The notes: generated by a model from the letters alone, not told the origin. 64,000 bases of DNA from G965207335 sp965222825 (GCA_965222825.1 OZ244964.1:868001-932000), one strand, 5' to 3'. Counted from the stretch's first letter, positions 1-9,705 are shown. A program made the numbers and translations.

Positions 1-2721
1 GCCTACTGTATTATTATAATGCCAACAACGAGTGCATTTTTTAGCATTAGATTTACTAACTTTAAAACTAATGTCTTTGTCAATATCAATACTATCGTTT
101 GGTTTATCTGCTAAGTTGTATAATTGTGTGCTAGAGGTAATAAAAATAAATTTTAATTCATCAGCAAATGATTGTAATAATGAATAATAATGATCATTGC
201 AATAAAAATCAATACTTACTTCAAGTGATGAGCCAATAATTTTATTACTACGAAGAGTCTCTATTGCTTTACGAATATTAGGGCTTATTTTTTCTTGTAT
301 TACATAAAATTTATTAGTAGTAGTTAATGCAGTTTTGCTATCTTTCATATAGTCTGTAAAACCAGTATAGTATTTATTTTTTATAAAAATACTTTTACCA
401 TCAGCATCTGGCATATATTGTAATGCCTCTTCTGCACTAAAACTTAAAATAGGGGCTATCCACCTAAGCATTGCTTGAGATATGTGGTATAAGGCACTCT
501 GAGCTGAACGCCTTGCTAGTGAGTTTTTTTTACAAGTATATTGTCTATCTTTGATAATATCTAAATAAAAACTTCCTAAATCATTAGTGCAAAAAATTAA
601 AATGTGTTTAACAATATTATGAAATTCGTATTTTTTATAATAATCTATAATTTGCTCTTGAAAAACACAAGCTTTGCTAACAATCCAACTATCTAAATCT
701 AGCATTTTATCAACACTTAATAGGTGCTTAGACGGGGTAAAATCATGCATATTAGCGAGCATAAAACGCATAGTATTACGAATACGCCTATAACTATCAC
801 TGGTATTTTTTAAGATATTATTAGAGACTGTCATCTCATTTGTATAATCACTACTTGCCACCCAAAGCCTTAAAATATCAGCACCAAATTCATTTATAAC
901 TTTTTGTGGTGATATTACATTACCTAGTGATTTTGACATTTTTTTACCCACCTCATCAACGGTAAAACCATGCGTTAATACTTGCTTATAAGGCAGTTTA
1001 CCATCAATAGCAATAGATGATAAAAGACTTGATTGAAACCAACCCCTGTGTTGGTCTGAACCCTCTAAATATAAATCAGCCTGCTCTGTTAGTTCGCTTC
1101 TATTTTTCAAAACAGCAAAATGACTAACACCAGAGTCAAACCAAACATCTAGGGTATCAGTAATTTTTGTATAATTGCTGGCATCTTTACCTAGTAATTG
1201 CTCTGCCTCTAATTTAAACCACGCTTCAATACCTGATTTTTCAATTAATTTGGCAACTTTTTCTACTAATTCTACGGTATTTTTAGCTAATTTTCCGGTT
1301 TTTTTATTAACAAATAGAGTAATGGGAACTCCCCATGCTCTTTGTCTAGATATACACCAATCTGGGCGATTTTCTACCATAAGTTTAATGCGTTTTTGCC
1401 CCCATTGCGGTAGCCATTTAACTTTTTTAATACCTGCTAATGCCTTATTTCTCAAATATTTTTCATCCATAGTAATAAACCACTGCGGTGTAGTACGAAA
1501 AATAACTGCTGATTTGTGTCGCCAACAATGAGGATAACTATGGACTATACTATGGCTATGCAATAAAGTGTTATTTTGTTTTAAAATCTCAATAACAGAT
1601 TGGTTAGCTTTAAAAACAAATTGCCCAGCAAAAAATTTTACATCATCAAAAAACACCCCTCTATCATTTACTGGATTAATAACTGCTAGTTTATATTTTA
1701 GACCTACTAAATAATCATCTAAGCCGTGAGCTGGTGCGATATGCACTGCCCCTGTGCCTGCTTCACTACTAACATGTTCGCCCAAAATAATTGGCACTTG
1801 TTTATCATAAAATGGGTGTTGTAATAATTGCTTTTCTAGTGATTTTCCAAGTATGTTTATTTTTTTAGTTTGCACTAAGTTTAACTCTGTTAAATCTATA
1901 ATACTTTGGCTTAAATCATCAGCAAGCAATAAATATTCATCTGGGGTTTCTAATAAAACATAACTTAGTTTAGCACTCAATGCCACAGCTTCATTAGCAG
2001 GTAGCGTCCACGGGGTAGTTGTCCAAATAACAATAGATACAGGTTTATCAACAGCAAAAATACTATTATCAACAAACTTAAATTTCACATAAACAGCGGG
2101 CGATTGTTTGTCTTTATATTCTACTTCTGCCTCTGCTAAGGCTGAGGTGCAATCACAACACCAATGAACAGGCTTTGCACCTTGTTTTATATAGCCATTA
2201 GCAATAATTTTACCTAATGAGCGAACAATATCAGCCTCATACTTATAATCTTTTGTTAAATAAGGGTTATCCCAATCGGCAATAACACCTAATCTTTGAA
2301 AGTCTATTTTTTGTAAACTAACCTGTTTATCAGCATATTCTCTACAAGCAGTGCGAAAATCTCGGGCAGATATTTTAGCTCCGACCTTGCCCTTTTTTTT
2401 CTCAACATTTAATTCAATAGGCAGCCCATGGCAATCCCATCCCGGCACAAACGGAGCATCAACTCCCTCTAGTTGTTTAGACTTAGTAATAATATCTTTT
2501 AGTATTTTATTAACTGCATGTCCGATATGAATTGCACCATTAGCATAAGGTGGTCCATCGTGTAGGACAAACTTATTTTTACCTTTACTAGCCTCTCTAA
2601 CTTGATTATAAATATTATTTTGTTGCCATTTTTTTAATATCTCAGGCTCACGATTAGCTAAATTTGCCCGCATGGGAAAATCGGTATAAGGCAAGTTTAA
2701 ACTATCTTTATAATCATCCAT
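1..2721 (-). CDS. ileS: Isoleucyl-tRNA synthetase, C-terminus cut by window edge
   Basis: Class I aminoacyl-tRNA synthetase that charges tRNA-Ile in the cytoplasm. The minus-strand frame is open from the ATG at 2721 to the window edge, about 907 codons of the usual 930-950. The N-terminus starts MDDYKDSLNLPYTDFPMRAN, typical of bacterial IleRS. The HIGH signature is seen as PYANGAIHIGHAV near 2515-2560 and the KMSKS loop as GKKMSKSLG near 925-955. The last visible residues, CTRCWHY, belong to the C-terminal zinc finger, so only the end of that finger is missing. The usual neighbours ribF and lspA are not beside it here. The identification is secure. Confidence 0.97.
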   Translation of the reverse strand, partial: MDDYKDSLNLPYTDFPMRANLANREPEILKKWQQNNIYNQVREASKGKNKFVLHDGPPYANGAIHIGHAVNKILKDIITKSKQLEGVDAPFVPGWDCHGLPIELNVEKKKGKVGAKISARDFRTACREYADKQVSLQKIDFQRLGVIADWDNPYLTKDYKYEADIVRSLGKIIANGYIKQGAKPVHWCCDCTSALAEAEVEYKDKQSPAVYVKFKFVDNSIFAVDKPVSIVIWTTTPWTLPANEAVALSAKLSYVLLETPDEYLLLADDLSQSIIDLTELNLVQTKKINILGKSLEKQLLQHPFYDKQVPIILGEHVSSEAGTGAVHIAPAHGLDDYLVGLKYKLAVINPVNDRGVFFDDVKFFAGQFVFKANQSVIEILKQNNTLLHSHSIVHSYPHCWRHKSAVIFRTTPQWFITMDEKYLRNKALAGIKKVKWLPQWGQKRIKLMVENRPDWCISRQRAWGVPITLFVNKKTGKLAKNTVELVEKVAKLIEKSGIEAWFKLEAEQLLGKDASNYTKITDTLDVWFDSGVSHFAVLKNRSELTEQADLYLEGSDQHRGWFQSSLLSSIAIDGKLPYKQVLTHGFTVDEVGKKMSKSLGNVISPQKVINEFGADILRLWVASSDYTNEMTVSNNILKNTSDSYRRIRNTMRFMLANMHDFTPSKHLLSVDKMLDLDSWIVSKACVFQEQIIDYYKKYEFHNIVKHILIFCTNDLGSFYLDIIKDRQYTCKKNSLARRSAQSALYHISQAMLRWIAPILSFSAEEALQYMPDADGKSIFIKNKYYTGFTDYMKDSKTALTTTNKFYVIQEKISPNIRKAIETLRSNKIIGSSLEVSIDFYCNDHYYSLLQSFADELKFIFITSSTQLYNLADKPNDSIDIDKDISFKVSKSNAKKCTRCWHYNNTVG

Positions 2722-2833
2722 ATATAACTAATATCATAAAAAAACAATTATTATACCGTAATGCTAATAAAGACCACTACATTAGACAAAAGCACTTGTC
2801 AAAAAGCTAAAAATACCTATGTTTATAAAATGC

Positions 2834-2868
2834 AAAAGCACATTTAATAAAAAGTATATTGCTGTAAG
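2834..2868. repeat. Dispersed intergenic repeat fragment (copy near 15055)
   Basis: The stretch containing CACATTTAATAAAAAG and then ATTGCT is found again, nearly unchanged, at 15055-15085. Both copies lie in spacers. Just downstream, at about 2869-2905, come short dyads of the type TGTGCTACGCACACAGT, whose variants also occur near 17097 and 59920. Function unknown; it is part of the spacer between ileS and rluB, which contains no gene that I can see. Confidence 0.5.
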
Positions 2869-2942
2869 ATTGTGCTACGCACACAGTCCTAACAAGCAAT
2901 GCTACGCATATATTAGTTAAAAAACTAGCAACTACATATTTT

Positions 2943-2996
2943 ACCTTGCAACTAAGGGCGTTAAGACTTACATAATTTTATTAGGGTTGTTTAGAG
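2943..2996. repeat. Dispersed TAATTTTATTA repeat overlapping the 3' end of rluB
   Basis: This stretch resembles copies at 17028-17077, 32314-32367 and 39846-39900. The shared core is TAATTTTATTA followed by GGGTTGTT or TAGTTGTT. Here the repeat lies partly inside the rluB reading frame and supplies its last residues, KPLNNPNKIM, and its stop codon. Confidence 0.55.
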
Positions 2997-3732
2997 GTTT
3001 CTCAAAAATACCAACAGATTTTAGTAGCGAGTTTACTTGTTTTGTTGATAGATAATCTATTTGTTTTGCACGCATATTATTTGGTAATATAATACTGCCA
3101 TAGCGAACTCTTATTAGCCTACTAACCTTAAATCCTAGTGATTCCCATAGTCTTCTAACTTCACGGTTTTTACCTCTAGTTAATGATACCTTATACCATG
3201 AATTAGCATTGCCACCGCCTATAAAATTAACTTTATCAAAACTAGATATACCATCTACTAACTTGACCCCTGATAATAATTTATCAGTATGGGTTTTTTC
3301 TATTTTACCTAAAACACGCACTAAATACTCTCTAACAATAGCAAAACTAGGATGCATAAGTCGCCTTGCTAGCTCACCATTATTAGTAAATAACAATAGG
3401 CCTGAGGTATTAATATCAAGCCTACCTACCATAATCCACCTACAGCCCTTAGGCAATAGTTTAAATACTGTTTTTCTGCCTTTGTCATCTTTGTTAGAGC
3501 ATATAATTCCTGCTTGTTTATTGAGTATTAAAACTCGTGTTTTATCCTCTAAATACCTAGATAAATTAATTTTTCTACCGTCTAGGATAACACTGTCTTC
3601 TACGCTAACTTTAATGCCTATTTGTGCTATTTTATTATTAACAACTACCCTATTGTTTTTAATCATAGTCTCAGCAGATCTACGAGAGCCATAACCTGCT
3701 TGTGCCATTAATTTATGGAGTTTATGTTTCAT
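2968..3732 (-). CDS. rluB: 23S rRNA pseudouridine synthase, RluB type
   Basis: RsuA/RluB-family pseudouridine synthase, expected to convert a uridine of 23S rRNA helix 90-93. An S4 RNA-binding domain covers about residues 1-60. The catalytic motif GRLDINTSG is at 103-111 with nucleophile Asp106, and the family's GKNREVRRL motif is at 187-195. At 254 residues it is a little shorter than E. coli RluB because the usual low-complexity tail is missing. The final ten residues are encoded by a dispersed repeat, which suggests the repeat landed at the 3' end and gave a new stop. RluB rather than RluE or RluF fits best because of the S4 domain and the sequence around the catalytic Asp. Confidence 0.88.
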   Translation of the reverse strand: MKHKLHKLMAQAGYGSRRSAETMIKNNRVVVNNKIAQIGIKVSVEDSVILDGRKINLSRYLEDKTRVLILNKQAGIICSNKDDKGRKTVFKLLPKGCRWIMVGRLDINTSGLLLFTNNGELARRLMHPSFAIVREYLVRVLGKIEKTHTDKLLSGVKLVDGISSFDKVNFIGGGNANSWYKVSLTRGKNREVRRLWESLGFKVSRLIRVRYGSIILPNNMRAKQIDYLSTKQVNSLLKSVGIFEKPLNNPNKIM

Positions 3733-3904
3733 TGATATTTAGATTGTTACACAGCAACAAAAATTATTTTTTCAAAAAGTAACTATACTAATTATCCACC
3801 AATAAGCAAGATATTATATTAAAAATCTAGTATTATTTTAATTTTTTTTTAGGCTTTACCCACATAACATAGCCTTCCTATATGGTATTTTTTAAAAAAC
3901 ATTA

Positions 3905-3913
3905 TGATATAAT
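3905..3913 (+). promoter_or_regulatory. Extended -10 promoter element for the ligase-like gene
   Basis: TGATATAAT is a perfect extended -10 box (TGN plus TATAAT), ending 30 bases before the ATG at 3943. No convincing -35 hexamer is seen at the usual distance, as expected for extended -10 promoters. No clear Shine-Dalgarno sequence precedes the gene. Confidence 0.45.
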
Positions 3914-3942
3914 GTGCAGGTTTTATCAATAACAATATTATT

Positions 3943-5967
3943 ATGAATAATATTTTTAATATTAAAATTTTTGCTTCTTTGTTTGCTATTGCTATTGCTA
4001 TAATACCGTTATTATCGCCCGGATTATCGGCTACTTCATTGGCAGTTGAGCCTGAGACTTACAAAAGTGCTATAGCTGTTGGCGGTGCAGGGATAATGTT
4101 AATATTATGGGTATTGGCAAATAATATTAATAAAAATCTTAGTATTACTAAAACTTACTTTTACATTCCTGTTACTCTATTTATATTATTTAATATTATA
4201 TCTTTTGCTTGGATTATAGATATTGAAGCTGGATTACTGGCAACTACGCAATATTTTGCTATGGCAGTTGGGTTTTTTATAAGTTTAGATCTTGCTTATA
4301 AACAAAATAATTTTGCTAGAAAAATATTAATTCTTATGGCAATATCTGGGCTTTTAGCTGCTACACTAGGTCTATTACAATACTATTTTCCAGATAATCA
4401 AAGTATTCAGTATTTTTCAAGACAAGCAGTTAGACCTAGCTCTAGTTTTGGTAATAAAAACATGTCAAGTCAATTTTTGGTAATGGTGCTACCTATTAGT
4501 ATTGTTATGCTGTGGCGTGCACGCAATTTACAGTATGTGCTATTATTTACCATTACTACAACTATTATGTTATGGTTTCTAACCCACACCTATACTAGGG
4601 CGGGGTGGGTATCATTTTTTGTAGAGATATTATTTTTATCTATTTTTATTGTTGTTGATAGAATTAAAAATAAAGATAATATAATAGCAAAAAGTGCAAA
4701 CATTAGTAAAGAATTTAAACGCAATAAACTAATTATTATTTTAATAGGCATTATGATTTATTTTGCTGGTATTAACTATACCGATAAAGGATTTCAACTA
4801 AATAATAAAATAGTAGATAGAGCGGCAACTATTATAGATGGTAATGAAAGTAGTAGTGGTAGATTTCCTGCTTGGGCAAATACCTTAGTTATGATTAAAG
4901 ATAATAAATTTTTTGGCGTAGGTAGTGGTAATTGGAATGCAAATTACCCCCTATATTATGACAAAATAATGCCTGATGTAATATTTAATGAAAGAGTAAG
5001 ATTAAGAAGACTACACAATACCTACCTAGAAATGTTTGCTAATGTTGGTATTGTTGGTATGTCTTTGTTATTGTGGTTAGCATTTCTAACTATAAGAGCA
5101 TCGTCTAAAATATTACTTAATTATAATAATCCTAATAGATATATAGTCTTAGGGGCAAGTTTAGGTTTGATAGGATTTAGCGTATCAGCAGTGTTTAGTT
5201 TTCCACTTAGGGTATTTTTACCGGGATTATTGGTTATGGTATATATAGGGCTTATTGCTGGAATATATATAAAAGACTGTAATAATAAAGTTAAGGATAA
5301 AAATAAAATTAAAAATTTATACTGGGTATTATCTGTATCATTTCACAGATTATTACTCATTCCCCTACTTTTTTTAGCAGTATTATTAGTATTTGCTAAT
5401 GATAAATGGATAAATTCTGGTCATAATGGTCAAAAAGCTATTGAGTATATGACTGCTGGTAAAAGAGAACAAGCACTAAAATATGTTTTTAAATCAGTTG
5501 AACTGAATCCTTACAAGCCATCATCATTATCATTATTAGGCGATTTAATAAAAAATAGAAATTTAGATTATGCTATTAAATATTCTAATGAAAGTTTAAA
5601 ATATAATCCTTATAATAGTTTAGTATTGTTAGCATTATCTAATTATTATTATAATTATGCTATAAGTGCTTATAAAAGTGGCAATAATAAGAAAGGTCAA
5701 GAGCTTCTTAACAAGCATTTTAAAACCTTAGAAAAATTATTAACAGTAGATGCTAAAAATGTTAGAGGATACGCATTATTGACTAGATATTTTGTGCAAT
5801 CAAAACAAATAGATAAAGCTAGAGAATCTTATAAACAAACTTTAAAATGGCAAAAATATTTTAAAAATAGGGCTAATTTCGGACCTTATGATAGTATGGT
5901 AAATGCTATTGGTAATATGATGAAACCCCACCTAAAGACTGTTACTGATGTCAAAAATAACAAATAA
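3943..5967 (+). CDS. O-antigen ligase/polymerase-like membrane protein with C-terminal TPRs
   Basis: Large inner-membrane protein of 674 residues. About a dozen hydrophobic segments fill residues 10-480. They surround the Wzy_C/WaaL-type loop motif HNTYLEMFANVGIVG from His358, the region that carries catalytic residues in O-antigen ligases and pilin O-glycosyltransferases. The C-terminal 190 residues are hydrophilic and contain TPR-like helices (EQALKYVFKSVELNPYKPSS, then LDYAIKYSNESLKYNPYN). This architecture is seen in Wzy_C proteins that ligate glycans to lipid A core or to proteins. Which acceptor is used cannot be read from the sequence. The broken methyltransferase next door suggests a surface-glycan remnant locus. 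Confidence 0.75.
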   Translation: MNNIFNIKIFASLFAIAIAIIPLLSPGLSATSLAVEPETYKSAIAVGGAGIMLILWVLANNINKNLSITKTYFYIPVTLFILFNIISFAWIIDIEAGLLATTQYFAMAVGFFISLDLAYKQNNFARKILILMAISGLLAATLGLLQYYFPDNQSIQYFSRQAVRPSSSFGNKNMSSQFLVMVLPISIVMLWRARNLQYVLLFTITTTIMLWFLTHTYTRAGWVSFFVEILFLSIFIVVDRIKNKDNIIAKSANISKEFKRNKLIIILIGIMIYFAGINYTDKGFQLNNKIVDRAATIIDGNESSSGRFPAWANTLVMIKDNKFFGVGSGNWNANYPLYYDKIMPDVIFNERVRLRRLHNTYLEMFANVGIVGMSLLLWLAFLTIRASSKILLNYNNPNRYIVLGASLGLIGFSVSAVFSFPLRVFLPGLLVMVYIGLIAGIYIKDCNNKVKDKNKIKNLYWVLSVSFHRLLLIPLLFLAVLLVFANDKWINSGHNGQKAIEYMTAGKREQALKYVFKSVELNPYKPSSLSLLGDLIKNRNLDYAIKYSNESLKYNPYNSLVLLALSNYYYNYAISAYKSGNNKKGQELLNKHFKTLEKLLTVDAKNVRGYALLTRYFVQSKQIDKARESYKQTLKWQKYFKNRANFGPYDSMVNAIGNMMKPHLKTVTDVKNNK

Positions 5968-6011
5968 CTGTAACATATTCAAAGTTTTTTGAATAACCTA
6001 TTGTTTGAGCT

Positions 6012-6027
6012 ACTGTGCAACAGTCTC
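6012..6027. repeat. Solitary end of the 160-bp inverted-repeat element
   Basis: ACTGTGCAACAGTCTC matches the terminal inverted repeat of the element at 50997-51156 with one or two differences. No second end is visible nearby, so this looks like a decayed copy. It sits between the ligase-like gene and the methyltransferase pseudogene, which are convergent. Confidence 0.4.
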
Positions 6028-6046
6028 TATAAGTTAAATTATTTTG

Positions 6047-6812
6047 TTATAGTTTTTCTGCTACACAAAATAAATTCATTCTTTCAAATATCTTATAGTC
6101 TATATCTTGGATTTTACGCACAATTGATGATATAAAAGGAATTGCTATAGACAACAGTATGAGTGGTCTCGTGAAAAAGCCACTACCATCAAATTCAATA
6201 GGCGTTAAGTCACACTCTTTTATAAGTGCTGATAATTCATTCTTTGAGAAGTGTTGATGCCACATTTTTTCTTTTTCAATATCTCCAAATAAGCCATTTT
6301 CACACTCAACATATCTTTTATGGTATTTTTTTTTAGAATATTTTAATTGGTATATAATCTTATGTAATTTAGGAAAAATAAATTTAAAATTACCTATATC
6401 TAAAAAGGAAAAAATGTGTTTACGAGGCACGGTTAAAATTATCTTTCCACCAACTTTTAAAACTCTATTAAGTTCCAAAAGCACAAATTTTTGATTATGC
6501 ACATGCTCTATAACATCAAGTATGCTAATAGTATCAAATGTTTTATCCTTAAATGGCAGTTTTTTGATTTTTTATTATATGTTTAAGTAAAATATTTTTT
6601 GGTATGTTATTTGCAGAGTTAATGGCATTTATATTTAAGTCAACGCCAACTCCACTATCTATAATATCACTAGTAGCAAGTGTTTTTAATACATATCCAT
6701 CATTACTTCCATAATCTAAGTGTACGCCTTTACCAGTATTTAAAAGAATCTCATATAAAAATCCATAGCGATTTAAACCAAAAGGATTTTTTGCACTAAG
6801 TGTTTTTTTCAT
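6047..6812 (-). pseudogene. Class I SAM methyltransferase split by a one-base frameshift at an A6 run
   Basis: Two minus-strand frames, 6549-6812 and 6047-6502 (extended to about 6560), together make one methyltransferase of about 255 residues. The first part holds the SAM-binding motif LDYGSNDG and the acidic loop GVDLN. The second frame reads KLPFKDKTFDTISILDVIEH, then ELNRVLKVGGKIILTVPRKH, which are motifs II-III of Methyltransf_11 proteins. The switch lies at a run of six A on the coding strand (T6 at 6560-6565). Removing one A gives NQKLPFK and a continuous protein. It may be a real pseudogene, be rescued by slippage on the A6 run, or be a sequencing error. The substrate is unknown; the neighbouring ligase-like gene suggests glycan modification. 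Confidence 0.8.
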
Positions 6813-6968
6813 TTTATAGTGATTTTATAAAACATTTTACCTGCAATACTTAAGTATAAATTTATTGCAATTAAATGTTATAAAATTTTTAAACATATTT
6901 TTTTGATTACTTACCATAATATAATACTATGTTAAAGTTTTTAAGGTTAAGTATTTTACTTTTTAGTG

Positions 6969-7205
6969 TTAAGGTATTAATTTAGCTAATAATTGTTCTT
7001 CAGTTTCAACATTATTAGGATCAGACAGGCAACAATCTACCGGACAGACCTCGGCACATTGCGGGGTATCAAAATGTCCCTTACATTCTGTGCATTTATC
7101 AGGGTCTATTTCATAAATTTCATCGCCCATATAAATTGCTTCATTTGGGCATTCGGGCTCACAAACATCGCAATTTATACACTCATCAGTTATATATAAT
7201 GACAT
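6969..7205 (-). CDS. yfhL: YfhL-type 2[4Fe-4S] ferredoxin
   Basis: Small cytoplasmic electron carrier of 78 residues. The first cluster motif is Cys9-x2-Cys12-x2-Cys15-x3-Cys19-Pro. The second has Cys38-x2-Cys41-x8-Cys50-x3-Cys54-Pro, the long eight-residue spacing that marks YfhL/Alvin-type ferredoxins. Two further Cys follow at 58-59. A short C-terminal helix (ETEEQLLAKLIP) is also typical of the group. It is 15 bases from gltX on the same strand, downstream of it, and may be co-transcribed. The redox partner is not shown by the context. Confidence 0.88.
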   Translation of the reverse strand: MSLYITDECINCDVCEPECPNEAIYMGDEIYEIDPDKCTECKGHFDTPQCAEVCPVDCCLSDPNNVETEEQLLAKLIP

Positions 7206-7220
7206 ATTAACCTGCTATAC

Positions 7221-8594
7221 TTAAATATTAGAACAATAGTATTTTACTCTATTTAAGAGAATATTTTTATTAGTTATATTAAATATTTTTTTAATCTCAG
7301 GTCCTGATTTTTGGCTTGATAATAATAATCGTAGTGGTAAAAATAATTCCTTGCCTTTGAGCTTGCTAGTATTTTTTATATAGGCTAAAAACTCATCATA
7401 GTCATCGTAATTATCAATAGCATAAAGCACAATATCACAAAATTCTTGCTTTATATTAGCGTCAATATTAATATCAACCTCTGCATTACTAAAAATTATT
7501 TTTGCCCATAAAATAGCGTCTCTGGCAAATAAAATATTATTTTTAACTAAGTTAATAAAATCATTGCGTTTATTTTCAGTAATTATATCTGCTACAAAAT
7601 CTTTTATATAATTCCAAAAATCAGCATAGTTTAAGTTATTTAGTGCTAATTTTTGCCAATATTGTAGTTGTTTAATATCAAATTTAGCACCAGATTTACT
7701 AATATTACTAAAATTAAAATCCTTAGCTAATTGGCTAAAACTCAACAAATTATTATCACTATAATTATGTCCTAGTCTAGCTAGATAATTAATAATAGCA
7801 ATAGCTAAATAGCCAATATCCCTTAATTCTGCAATACTAATAGAGCCATTTCTTTTTGATAGTGGTTTATTATCATAGCCCATTATTAAAGAAGTATGTG
7901 CGTATTGAGGCTGTTTTAGGTCTAATAATTTTAGTATCATAATTTGTCTAGGGGTATTGCTAAGATGGTCTTCCCCTCGTATGCTATTAGTTATGCCCAT
8001 TAGTGCATCATCTAGAGCATTTACAAAAAAGAATGCATAATAACCATTTGATCTTTTAATAATAAAATCACCTATATATTTATTATCATAGCTTTGCTCA
8101 CCCTTGATACTATCATTAAATTTAGTGGTGTTGGTATTATCTATTTTAAATCTTATGGTATGCTCTTGTGCTAGATTAATATTATTAGATAAGTTTCTAC
8201 AACTACCGTCATAACGAGGTGCTTTGCCTAATTTTAATTGGGATTTTTTGCTATTTGCTAGTTGTGTAGTTGTGCAAAAACACGGATAAACTTGCTTGGT
8301 ATTTTGCAGTTTTTCTAGATAATAATCGTATGTATCACATCTTTTTGATTGTTGGTATGGACCAAGTTCTCCACCTATATTATAACCTTCTTGCCATTTT
8401 AGCCCTAGCCAAGATAGATCTTCACATACAGCATCTATATATGATTGTTTACTACGACTTATATCTGTGTCTTCAATTCTAAGTAAAAATACTCCGTTGT
8501 GTTTTTTGGCATAAAGAGCGTTAAAAATTGCAACTCTAGCATTTCCTATATGAATTTTCCCAGATGGGCTTGGACAAAATCTAGTTTTAACCAT
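7221..8594 (-). CDS. gltX: Glutamyl-tRNA synthetase
   Basis: Class I synthetase of 457 residues that charges tRNA-Glu. The N-terminal signature is CPSPSGKIHIGNAR at residues 7-20, with HIGN in place of HIGH as is common in GluRS. The KMSKS-equivalent loop reads KPLSKRNGS near residue 246. The glutamate-recognition region EDTDISRSKQSY is present at about 42-53. The C-terminal anticodon-binding domain is divergent but full length. There is no glnS in the window, so whether this enzyme is discriminating cannot be judged here. Confidence 0.95.
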   Translation of the reverse strand: MVKTRFCPSPSGKIHIGNARVAIFNALYAKKHNGVFLLRIEDTDISRSKQSYIDAVCEDLSWLGLKWQEGYNIGGELGPYQQSKRCDTYDYYLEKLQNTKQVYPCFCTTTQLANSKKSQLKLGKAPRYDGSCRNLSNNINLAQEHTIRFKIDNTNTTKFNDSIKGEQSYDNKYIGDFIIKRSNGYYAFFFVNALDDALMGITNSIRGEDHLSNTPRQIMILKLLDLKQPQYAHTSLIMGYDNKPLSKRNGSISIAELRDIGYLAIAIINYLARLGHNYSDNNLLSFSQLAKDFNFSNISKSGAKFDIKQLQYWQKLALNNLNYADFWNYIKDFVADIITENKRNDFINLVKNNILFARDAILWAKIIFSNAEVDINIDANIKQEFCDIVLYAIDNYDDYDEFLAYIKNTSKLKGKELFLPLRLLLSSQKSGPEIKKIFNITNKNILLNRVKYYCSNI

Positions 8595-8679
8595 TAAAAT
8601 TTATATATTTTAACATTAACACTACAAAGTATTGTAGTTAGACTATAATTTTATATTTTAAAATTCAAAAATAGCAATA

Positions 8680-9705
8680 ATGTTAAAAAAATACTTAGGT
8701 TTACTAATTACAATATTTATCGTATTTAGTGTAATAGCAAAAAGCAATTATCCTAATTTAGCAGATGGTTTATACGCTAATATTCAAACTACTAAGGGTA
8801 ATATATTAGTAAAACTAGCTTATAAAAAAGCCCCACTTACAGTTATAAATTTTGCAGGATTAGCCAAAGGAACTAAATCAAATACCATAAGTGCCAATAA
8901 GCCTTATTATGATGGTTTAACATTCCATAGGGTTATAAAAGATTTTATGATCCAAAGTGGCGACCCTATGGGTAATGGCACAGGAGGACCTGGTTATAAA
9001 TTCATTGATGAGATTAGCGAGTTAAAACACAATAAAGCTGGTATTTTATCAATGGCAAACTCTGGGGCTAATACTAATGGTAGTCAGTTTTTTATAACTC
9101 ATAAGGCAACGCCTTGGCTAGACGATAAGCATACTGTTTTTGGTTCTGTTGTATCTGGTATGGAGGTTGTTAATAGTATAGAAAAAGGTGATATTATAAA
9201 ACATATAAAAATTATTGCTATAGGTAATAGGGCAGAAGCATTTAAAACTGATGAGCAAGCGTTTAATAAGCAATTAACAATTTATAAAAAACAAAGGCTA
9301 GGTAGTATTAAAAAAGATGATGAAAAATTACTAATATTTATTAAAAAAAATTATCCAAATGCAAAAAAAACTGCATCAGGACTATATTATATAAATACTA
9401 AAAAAGGCAGTGGTGAAGCATCTAAAAAAGGTGACACCATAATTGCAAATTATTCTTTGTTACTAGACAATGGTAAAGAAATAGTAAATTCTAAAAAAAT
9501 TAACAAGCCACTTAAAACTCAAATTGGCGTAGGTAGGCTAATTAAAGCTTGGGATGAGGCATTAGTAGGAATGAGAGTAGGTGCTAAAAAAACCATAATT
9601 GCTCCATATTATTTAGCTTATGGTAAGAGTGGTATAGATAATATTATTCCTGCTAAGGCAACACTAATTTTTGATATAGAGTTAATAAAAATAGTAAAAC
9701 AATAA
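8680..9705 (+). CDS. Exported cyclophilin-FKBP fusion peptidyl-prolyl isomerase
   Basis: 341-residue protein with a signal peptide or N-terminal anchor (residues 1-20) and two different isomerase domains. Residues 31-180 are a cyclophilin: TFHRVIKDFMIQSGDP at 81-96, GILSMANSGANTNGSQFFIT at 121-140, and the Trp site in TPWLDDKHTVFG. Residues 232-340 are an FKBP: GLYYINTKKGSGE, VGRLIKAWDEALVGMRVG, and a C-terminal PAKATLIFDIELIKI strand. The linker of about 50 residues is Lys-rich. It would catalyse proline isomerisation in the periplasm. The stop codon overlaps the mraY start (TAATG), so the two are probably translated together. Confidence 0.87.
   Translation: MLKKYLGLLITIFIVFSVIAKSNYPNLADGLYANIQTTKGNILVKLAYKKAPLTVINFAGLAKGTKSNTISANKPYYDGLTFHRVIKDFMIQSGDPMGNGTGGPGYKFIDEISELKHNKAGILSMANSGANTNGSQFFITHKATPWLDDKHTVFGSVVSGMEVVNSIEKGDIIKHIKIIAIGNRAEAFKTDEQAFNKQLTIYKKQRLGSIKKDDEKLLIFIKKNYPNAKKTASGLYYINTKKGSGEASKKGDTIIANYSLLLDNGKEIVNSKKINKPLKTQIGVGRLIKAWDEALVGMRVGAKKTIIAPYYLAYGKSGIDNIIPAKATLIFDIELIKIVKQ

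Noticed and set aside
1175..1531. 118-codon plus-strand frame inside ileS
   Set aside because: It is antisense to the intact ileS frame and has no recognisable motif or ribosome site.
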